A stretch of 64,000 nt of DNA from Rhodobacter sp. 24-YEA-8 (lineage in GTDB: Bacteria; Pseudomonadota; Alphaproteobacteria; Rhodobacterales; Rhodobacteraceae): positions 1,129,001 to 1,193,000 of the forward strand of contig NZ_FNSK01000001.1 of the NCBI RefSeq assembly GCF_900105075.1, written 5' to 3'. Positions 59,179 to 64,000 of the stretch are shown here, piece by piece. Each line of letters begins with the position of its first letter. The first letter of the stretch is position 1. Made by a program: the position numbers and the translations under genes. The notes beneath the pieces were generated by a model. The model was not told the origin of the DNA. It saw only the letters and a program-made list of their open reading frames with translations, and did no database searches.

Positions 59179-60569
59179 GCGACATTTCCGCAAATGGCCC
59201 TCTCGGCGGCCCGGCTTCGGCGCCGGGCAAGCCGAAGGTCTCGATCATCGGCCAGTCGGCGCGGATGAAGGCAAGGAACCGCACCGAGAGCATCTTTAAG
59301 ATACTCGGCCTCTCGGCGATCCTGTTCAGCCTCGCCGTCCTTGCCCTGATGCTCTTCACCATCTTCCGCGACGGTACCTCGGCCTTCTTCCAGACCAAGG
59401 CGACCTTCCCGATCACGCTTTCGGCCGAAGTCATCGACCCTGCCGGCAATCGCAACCGCGATGACCTGACGAAACAGACCACGATGACCTATAACAAGGT
59501 CGTCAATGAGGCCTTCCTGGCTGCGCTGGCGGCCAATGGGATCAAGACCGATGATGTTCCGCAAAAGGAAATCACCGACATGATCTCGAAAGGGGCGGCG
59601 GGGGAGCTGCGGGCCGATGTGCTCGCCAATCCCGCGCTGGTGGGCCAGACCATTGATGCGAGCATCGTGCTCGGCGGCCGGATCGACGGCTATATGAAGG
59701 GCCGCGTCACCCGGGAAAGCTCAGAGCGCGATTCGAATGTCACCCTCGGGCAGCTCGATATCGCAGACCGGATGAAAGAGGCCGGGATGCTGGCCACGGT
59801 CTGGAACTGGGATTTCATCACCAATACCGACAGCTCGGACACCCGTCCCGAGACCGCCGGTCTGGGTGTCGCGATCCTCGGCTCGGCTTACATGATGTTT
59901 CTCGTGCTGATCATGTGTGTGCCGGTCGGTGTGGCGGCCTCGATCTATCTTGAGGAATTCGCGCCGAAGAACCGCTGGACCGATCTGATCGAGGTGAATA
60001 TCGCGAACCTCGCAGCCGTGCCCTCGATCGTTTATGGGATCCTGGGTCTTGCGATCTTCATCAACGTCATGGGCGGCCAGATGGGCGTCGAGGCGCTGAA
60101 GATGTCGGCCTCGCTTGTGGGGGCCCTGGTGCTCAGCCTGCAGACCCTGCCGACGATCATCATTGCGACCCGTTCGGCGATCCGCGCGGTGCCGCCCTCG
60201 ATCCGTGATGCGGCACTTGGGATCGGCGCCTCAAAGATGCAGACCGTGTTCCACCATGTGCTGCCGCTCGCGATGCCCGGCATCCTGACCGGAACCATTC
60301 TGGGCCTTGCCTCGGCACTTGGCGAAACCGCACCCCTGCTGCTGATCGGCATGGTGGCCTTCGTCGCCAACTACCCGTCGGCGCCCTGGGATGGTGGCTT
60401 TTCGGATCCCGCGACTGCGCTGCCGGTGCAGGTCTATTCCTGGGCTTCGCGCTCGGACCCGGCCTTTATCGAACGGTCGAACGGTGCCATCATCGTCCTG
60501 CTGGTCTTCCTTCTCATCATGAACCTGACGGCCATCTTCCTGCGCCGCAAGTTCGAGCGCCGCTGGTAA
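59175..60569 (+). CDS. pstA: Phosphate ABC transporter permease PstA
   Basis: The partner permease of PstC, 464 residues against about 300 in E. coli. A periplasmic insert of about 150 residues follows the first membrane segment (residues 42-63). The conserved core has VGVAASIYLEEFAPKNRWTD, the EAA loop PPSIRDAALGIGASKMQTVF and GLASALGETAPLLLIGMVAF. Its start overlaps the pstC stop (ATGA). Large PstC/PstA pairs like this are common in alphaproteobacteria. Confidence 0.95.
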   Translation: MSDISANGPLGGPASAPGKPKVSIIGQSARMKARNRTESIFKILGLSAILFSLAVLALMLFTIFRDGTSAFFQTKATFPITLSAEVIDPAGNRNRDDLTKQTTMTYNKVVNEAFLAALAANGIKTDDVPQKEITDMISKGAAGELRADVLANPALVGQTIDASIVLGGRIDGYMKGRVTRESSERDSNVTLGQLDIADRMKEAGMLATVWNWDFITNTDSSDTRPETAGLGVAILGSAYMMFLVLIMCVPVGVAASIYLEEFAPKNRWTDLIEVNIANLAAVPSIVYGILGLAIFINVMGGQMGVEALKMSASLVGALVLSLQTLPTIIIATRSAIRAVPPSIRDAALGIGASKMQTVFHHVLPLAMPGILTGTILGLASALGETAPLLLIGMVAFVANYPSAPWDGGFSDPATALPVQVYSWASRSDPAFIERSNGAIIVLLVFLLIMNLTAIFLRRKFERRW

Positions 60570-60593
60570 GCAGCGAACAGGCGAAAGCGAGTA

Positions 60594-61397
60594 ATGAACA
60601 TGAATGATATGCGTATTGCTGATCGCACCGTTGAGACCAACGGCATCCGGATCAAGGCCAGCACTGTCCAGGTCTTTTATGGCGAGAGCCAGGCCATCAA
60701 AGATGTCTCGGTCGATATCCCCGATAAGGCGGTCACCGCGTTTATCGGGCCGTCGGGCTGCGGAAAATCGACCTTCCTGCGCACGCTGAACCGGATGAAT
60801 GACACGATCCCGATCTGTAAGGTCCAGGGCGAGATCCTGCTTGATGGCGAGAATATCTACGACAAGCGGGTCGATCCGGTGCAGCTGCGCGCCAAGGTCG
60901 GCATGGTGTTCCAGAAACCAAACCCCTTCCCGAAGTCGATCTATGACAATGTGGCCTATGGCCCGCGCATCCATGGTCTGACCCGTTCCAAGGCGGAACT
61001 TGACGGGGTCGTGGAATCGAGCCTCCGGAAGGCTGCTTTGTGGAATGAGGTCAAGGACCGCCTCCATGCGCCCGGTACCGGCCTTTCGGGTGGTCAGCAG
61101 CAGCGTCTGTGCATCGCGCGCGCCGTGGCGACCTCGCCGGAGGTTCTGTTGATGGATGAACCCTGTTCGGCGCTTGATCCGATTGCGACCGCGCAGGTCG
61201 AGGAACTGATCGACGAGCTGCGTTCGAATTTCTCGGTGGTGATCGTGACCCATTCGATGCAGCAGGCCGCCCGTGTCAGCCAGAAAACCGCTTTCTTCCA
61301 CCTCGGCAACCTGGTGGAATATGGCGAAACCTCGCAGATCTTCACCAATCCGAAAGATCCGCGCACTGAATCCTATATCACCGGCCGCATCGGCTGA
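60594..61397 (+). CDS. pstB: Phosphate ABC transporter ATPase PstB
   Basis: The cytoplasmic ATPase that drives PstCA, 267 residues. Walker [10 protein letters not shown] is at 52-60, followed by the Q-loop [16 protein letters not shown], the signature [14 protein letters not shown], Walker [15 protein letters not shown] and the switch His in [14 protein letters not shown]. It lies 24 bp after pstA and 14 bp before phoU. Of three possible starts (60594, 60600 and 60609) the first is used. Confidence 0.97.
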   Translation: MNMNDMRIADRTVETNGIRIKASTVQVFYGESQAIKDVSVDIPDKAVTAFIGPSGCGKSTFLRTLNRMNDTIPICKVQGEILLDGENIYDKRVDPVQLRAKVGMVFQKPNPFPKSIYDNVAYGPRIHGLTRSKAELDGVVESSLRKAALWNEVKDRLHAPGTGLSGGQQQRLCIARAVATSPEVLLMDEPCSALDPIATAQVEELIDELRSNFSVVIVTHSMQQAARVSQKTAFFHLGNLVEYGETSQIFTNPKDPRTESYITGRIG

Positions 61398-61411
61398 GGG
61401 GAGAAGAGACC

Positions 61412-62113
61412 ATGCAAGACAGTCACATTGTTTCTTCCTTTGACCGCGATCTGGAAGGTGTCCAGGCCCAGGTGATGAAGATGGGCGGCCTGGTTGAGAA
61501 GGCGCTTCTCGATGCGGCCGAAGCTCTGGAACTGCGCGACGAGGCGCTGGCGGAAAAGGTGCGCCAGGGCGACCGCGCAATCGACGGGCTGGAAGAGCTG
61601 ATCCAGACCGAATGTGCCCGGATCATCGCACAGCGCTCACCGGCGGCCTCGGATCTGCGCACCGTCCTGACGGTGATGCGGCTTTCGACCGCGCTGGAAC
61701 GCTCGGGCGATTACGCGAAGAACCTCGCGAAACGCAGCCTCGTTCTGATGGGTATGGCGCCTGTGGGCACCGCCACCGGTACCGTGCGGCGGATGGCGAA
61801 GCTTGTGGTCCAGCAGATGTCGGATGCGCTGGACGCCTATATCGCGCGCGATGCGGTGCGGGCCCGCGAGATCCGCGCCCGGGATCAGGAAATCGACCAG
61901 ATGTATTCCGGTCTCTTCCGCCAGCTCCTGACCTATATGCTGGAAGATCCGCGCACCATCACCGCCTGTATGCATCTGCATTTCATTGCGAAAAACATCG
62001 AGCGCGTTGGCGATCACGCCACGGGCATCGCTGAGCAGGTGATTTATCTGGTCGAGGGCGAGCTGCCCTCTGATGACCGTCCGAAACATGATGCCGTTTC
62101 CGAGACGGTCTGA
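61412..62113 (+). CDS. phoU: Phosphate signalling regulator PhoU
   Basis: 233 residues of two three-helix bundles. It links the Pst transporter to the PhoR kinase and keeps the Pho regulon off when phosphate is ample. The metal-binding motifs typical of PhoU are visible as RLSTALERSGDYAKNLAKRS in the first bundle and HFIAKNIERVGDHATGIAEQ in the second. GGGGAGAAGAG precedes the ATG. It lies between pstB and phoB. Confidence 0.96.
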   Translation: MQDSHIVSSFDRDLEGVQAQVMKMGGLVEKALLDAAEALELRDEALAEKVRQGDRAIDGLEELIQTECARIIAQRSPAASDLRTVLTVMRLSTALERSGDYAKNLAKRSLVLMGMAPVGTATGTVRRMAKLVVQQMSDALDAYIARDAVRAREIRARDQEIDQMYSGLFRQLLTYMLEDPRTITACMHLHFIAKNIERVGDHATGIAEQVIYLVEGELPSDDRPKHDAVSETV

Positions 62114-62140
62114 CCTGGACGGAATGTGAAGGAGTAGCAT

Positions 62141-62833
62141 ATGGCACAGGACGGCAGACCGACCGTGCTTCTGGTCGAGGACGAGCCCGCGCAGCGGGAG
62201 GTCCTCGCCTATAACCTCGACGCCGAAGGCTTCCGGGTGGTTCCGGCGGATAATGGCGAGGATGCCCTGATCCTTGTCGAGGAAGAGGCGCCCGATATCA
62301 TCATCCTTGACTGGATGATGCCCAAGCTTTCCGGCATCGAAGTGTGCCGGCGGCTTAAGATGCGGCCCGAGACCCGGTCGACCCCGATCATCATGCTCTC
62401 GGCCCGCGCCGAGGAGGTGGACCGGATCCGCGGGCTTGAGACCGGGGCGGATGACTATGTCATCAAGCCCTATTCGGTGCTGGAGCTGATGGCCCGTACC
62501 CGCGCGCAGCTGCGCCGGGTCAGGCCCTCGACCGCCGGTGTGGTGCTGGAATATGGCGATATCCGGCTCGATCCCGAGACGCATCGGGTCTACCGCTCGG
62601 ACAAGGTGCTGAAGCTCGGACCGACCGAGTTCCGTCTGCTGACCACGCTGATGGAGAAACCGGGTCGGGTCTGGTCGCGCGAGCAGCTTCTGGACCGGGT
62701 CTGGGGCCGTGACATCTATGTCGATACGCGGACGGTGGATGTTCATGTCGGGCGTCTGCGCAAATCACTGATGCAGTTCGGCGGCGATGATCCGGTCAGA
62801 ACGGTGCGCGGCGCGGGCTATGCGCTTGGGTAA
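62141..62833 (+). CDS. phoB: Phosphate regulon response regulator PhoB
   Basis: 230 residues. The receiver domain has an acidic pocket at E13-D14, phosphoacceptor D57 in IIIILDWMMPKLSG and Lys in DDYVIKPYSVLEL. A winged-helix DNA-binding domain of the OmpR type follows (LGPTEFRLLTTLMEKPGRVW and DVHVGRLRKSLMQFGGDDPV). It activates Pho genes, presumably including this operon through the PHO-type site upstream of pstC. The PhoR kinase gene is absent from the window. AGGAG precedes the ATG. Confidence 0.96.
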   Translation: MAQDGRPTVLLVEDEPAQREVLAYNLDAEGFRVVPADNGEDALILVEEEAPDIIILDWMMPKLSGIEVCRRLKMRPETRSTPIIMLSARAEEVDRIRGLETGADDYVIKPYSVLELMARTRAQLRRVRPSTAGVVLEYGDIRLDPETHRVYRSDKVLKLGPTEFRLLTTLMEKPGRVWSREQLLDRVWGRDIYVDTRTVDVHVGRLRKSLMQFGGDDPVRTVRGAGYALG

Positions 62834-62840
62834 AGGGGGT

Positions 62841-62931
62841 GCCCCTTCGGGGCGCTTTGCCTCCGGCGGGCGTGTTACTGTCGCGGGGAAATGATAAAGG
62901 GCCCGCCGGGGGATCGGCGGGCCCTTTGTTT
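62841..62931 (+). terminator. Terminators after phoB
   Basis: A small GCCCC-TTC-GGGGC hairpin at 62841-62853 is followed by a strong one. In the second, 62896-62908 pairs with 62915-62927 over 13 bp with a 6-nt loop and GTTTTC after. A copy of the GCCTCCGGCGGG repeat lies between them. Confidence 0.85.
62859..62870 (+). repeat. GCCTCCGGCGGG repeat copy 2
   Basis: An exact 12-base match to the head of the element at 57448. Here it lacks the long dyad. Confidence 0.6.
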
Positions 62932-62980
62932 TCGCTCTGGTCCCTGATCCGGGATTTTAGATCTCCGGCTTTCAGTGGTT

Positions 62981-62992
62981 GCCTCCGGCGGG
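62981..62992 (+). repeat. GCCTCCGGCGGG repeat copy 3
   Basis: A third exact copy, 110 bp from copy 2 and in the same orientation, just before the choline-type ATPase stop codon. No long dyad follows. Confidence 0.6.
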
Positions 62993-63033
62993 AGGTGTCG
63001 GGTCAGGGGGAACGGGGCGTGTATGGCCTGGGA

Positions 63034-64000
63034 TCAGGCGCGCGGGTTCAGCAGTTTCCCGAGGAGCGCATTGGCGCGGATCGTGCCGAGGCGCGCGCCA
63101 TTCTCAATGACGGCGAGGGTTTCGGTGCCGGAGGTGATCGCCTCCATCACCTCGCGGACCGGCATTTCGGGATGGATTTCGCGACCGGCGGGGAGGGCGG
63201 TGCCCGCCTCCATCACATCGCGCGCGGTGAGAACGCCGAGCGGGTTCATATGAGCCACGAAGTCGGCGACGTAATCCGAGACCGGGTTCGCGATGATCTC
63301 GCGTGCGGTGCCGCATTGCACGATGCGTCCGCCCTCCATCAAAGCGATGCGGTTGCCGAGTTTGAAGGCCTCATCAAGGTCATGGCTGACGAAGATGATG
63401 GTGCGTTTCAGCCTTGCCTGAAGGTCGAGGAGCTCGTCCTGAAGATGGGCGCGGATCAGCGGGTCGAGGGCCGAGAAGGGCTCGTCCATCAGAAGGATCG
63501 GCGCTTCGGTGACAAAGGCGCGCGCAAGGCCGACACGCTGCTGCATACCGCCCGAAAGCTCTCCGACCTTGCGGTCGGCCCATTGGCTGAGGTTCACAAG
63601 CTTCAGCTGGGTGTCGACGCGGTCGCGGCGTTCCGGCGGGCTGATCCCGGCAAGTTCGAGGCCGAGGCCCACATTGTCGCGCACGGTGCGCCAGGGCAGC
63701 AGACCGAATTGCTGGAAGACCATGGCGATGCGGTTGGCACGCAATCCGCGCAGTTCTTCGGCGCTGGCTCTGGTGACCGAGACCATCTGACTGCCATCAT
63801 GGACCCTGACCTCGCCGCGCACCACCGGATTGAGCGCATTGACGCCCCGGAGCAACGTGGATTTGCCTGACCCCGAGAGGCCCATCAGCACGAGGATCTC
63901 GCCCTCGGCGACGCTCAGGCTGCAGTCATGCACGCCCAGCACCTGGCCGGTGCGGGCCTGGATCTCGGCCCGCGACAGCCCTTCGTCCATCAGCGGCAGG
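63034..64000 (-). CDS. Choline/glycine betaine ABC transporter ATPase (5' end missing)
   Basis: Drives uptake of choline or betaine for osmoprotection or catabolism. At least 322 residues are visible, and the frame is open to the window end (reading LPL before MDEGLSRAEI), so the true start is outside. Walker A is MGLSGSGKST, followed by VFQQFGLLPWRTVRDN, the signature LSGGMQQRVGLARAF, Walker B ILLMDEPFSALDP and a C-terminal CBS-like regulatory part (PVREVMEAITSGTETLAVIE). The MDEGLSRAEI lead-in is typical of ChoV/ProV proteins. The permease and binding-protein genes should lie beyond the window. Confidence 0.9.
   Translation of the reverse strand, partial: LPLMDEGLSRAEIQARTGQVLGVHDCSLSVAEGEILVLMGLSGSGKSTLLRGVNALNPVVRGEVRVHDGSQMVSVTRASAEELRGLRANRIAMVFQQFGLLPWRTVRDNVGLGLELAGISPPERRDRVDTQLKLVNLSQWADRKVGELSGGMQQRVGLARAFVTEAPILLMDEPFSALDPLIRAHLQDELLDLQARLKRTIIFVSHDLDEAFKLGNRIALMEGGRIVQCGTAREIIANPVSDYVADFVAHMNPLGVLTARDVMEAGTALPAGREIHPEMPVREVMEAITSGTETLAVIENGARLGTIRANALLGKLLNPRA

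Noticed and set aside
1..64000. CRISPR arrays, tRNA and rRNA genes, prophage
   Set aside because: No regularly spaced repeats, cloverleaf-like sequences, rRNA segments or phage structural genes were noticed on reading both strands. Without a covariance or profile search, a single tRNA could still be missed.

Overview
The window is a 64-kb piece of a GC-rich alphaproteobacterial chromosome, most likely from Rhodobacterales (Rhodobacter/Paracoccus relatives). The clues are the glyQ / DUF6446-like / glyS order, an enlarged two-domain FolB, DUF4169 next to fumC, a DUF1638 protein beside a corrinoid protein, the che gene layout, and the dispersed intergenic motif GCCTCCGGCGGG. It is nearly all core chromosome. 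No tRNA, rRNA, CRISPR array, intact prophage or intact transposon was seen. The only decayed stretch is about 28.1-29.3 kb, which holds a truncated IS5-type transposase.

Layout. 0-7.2 kb: MHS-type transporter, secreted unknown, glmM, folP, folB and a SleB-like wall hydrolase. 7.4-14 kb: a divergent pyruvate phosphate dikinase, then glyS, a small membrane protein and glyQ. 14.3-17.4 kb: DUF2189 membrane protein, psd-pssA phospholipid synthesis, VOC protein. 17.5-24.2 kb: pepF, then an Anbu operon (circularly permuted ATP-grasp, alpha-E, transglutaminase-like, Anbu proteasome-type peptidase) with a small membrane protein behind it. 24.6-28.1 kb: mmcB with a near-consensus SOS box, a PA0069-type radical SAM protein ending in a clamp-binding-like motif, a corrinoid protein and DUF1638. 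29.3-34.3 kb: small conserved proteins, fumC, a DUF882 protein and an L,D-transpeptidase. 34.3-36.9 kb: lpxD-ACP-ketosynthase. 36.9-47 kb: IalB, HerA-like ATPase, class III aminotransferase, cysteine synthase, MscS channel, AlaX. 47.2-53.7 kb: a chemotaxis operon on the minus strand (STAS-cheY-cheA-cheW-cheR-cheY-unknown-cheB). 54-57.4 kb: taurine-pyruvate aminotransferase with TauR-like boxes, GNAT, FucU/RbsD-type mutarotase and ribokinase. 57.6-62.8 kb: pstCAB-phoU-phoB behind a partial PHO box. 63-64 kb: the 3' part of a choline/betaine ABC transporter ATPase that runs off the window.

The most interesting system is the Anbu operon (19801-23756). It combines a predicted peptide-bond-forming ATP-grasp enzyme, a helical partner, a cysteine-peptidase-fold protein and a self-compartmentalising threonine peptidase. 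Together these suggest making, trimming and degrading a peptide or protein tag whose substrate is unknown. Other points worth following are the radical SAM protein ending in QLGLF, the CheB whose receiver domain has lost its phosphorylation site, the uncharacterised second domain of FolB, a PPDK whose nucleotide half looks altered, and two related twin-hairpin intergenic elements.
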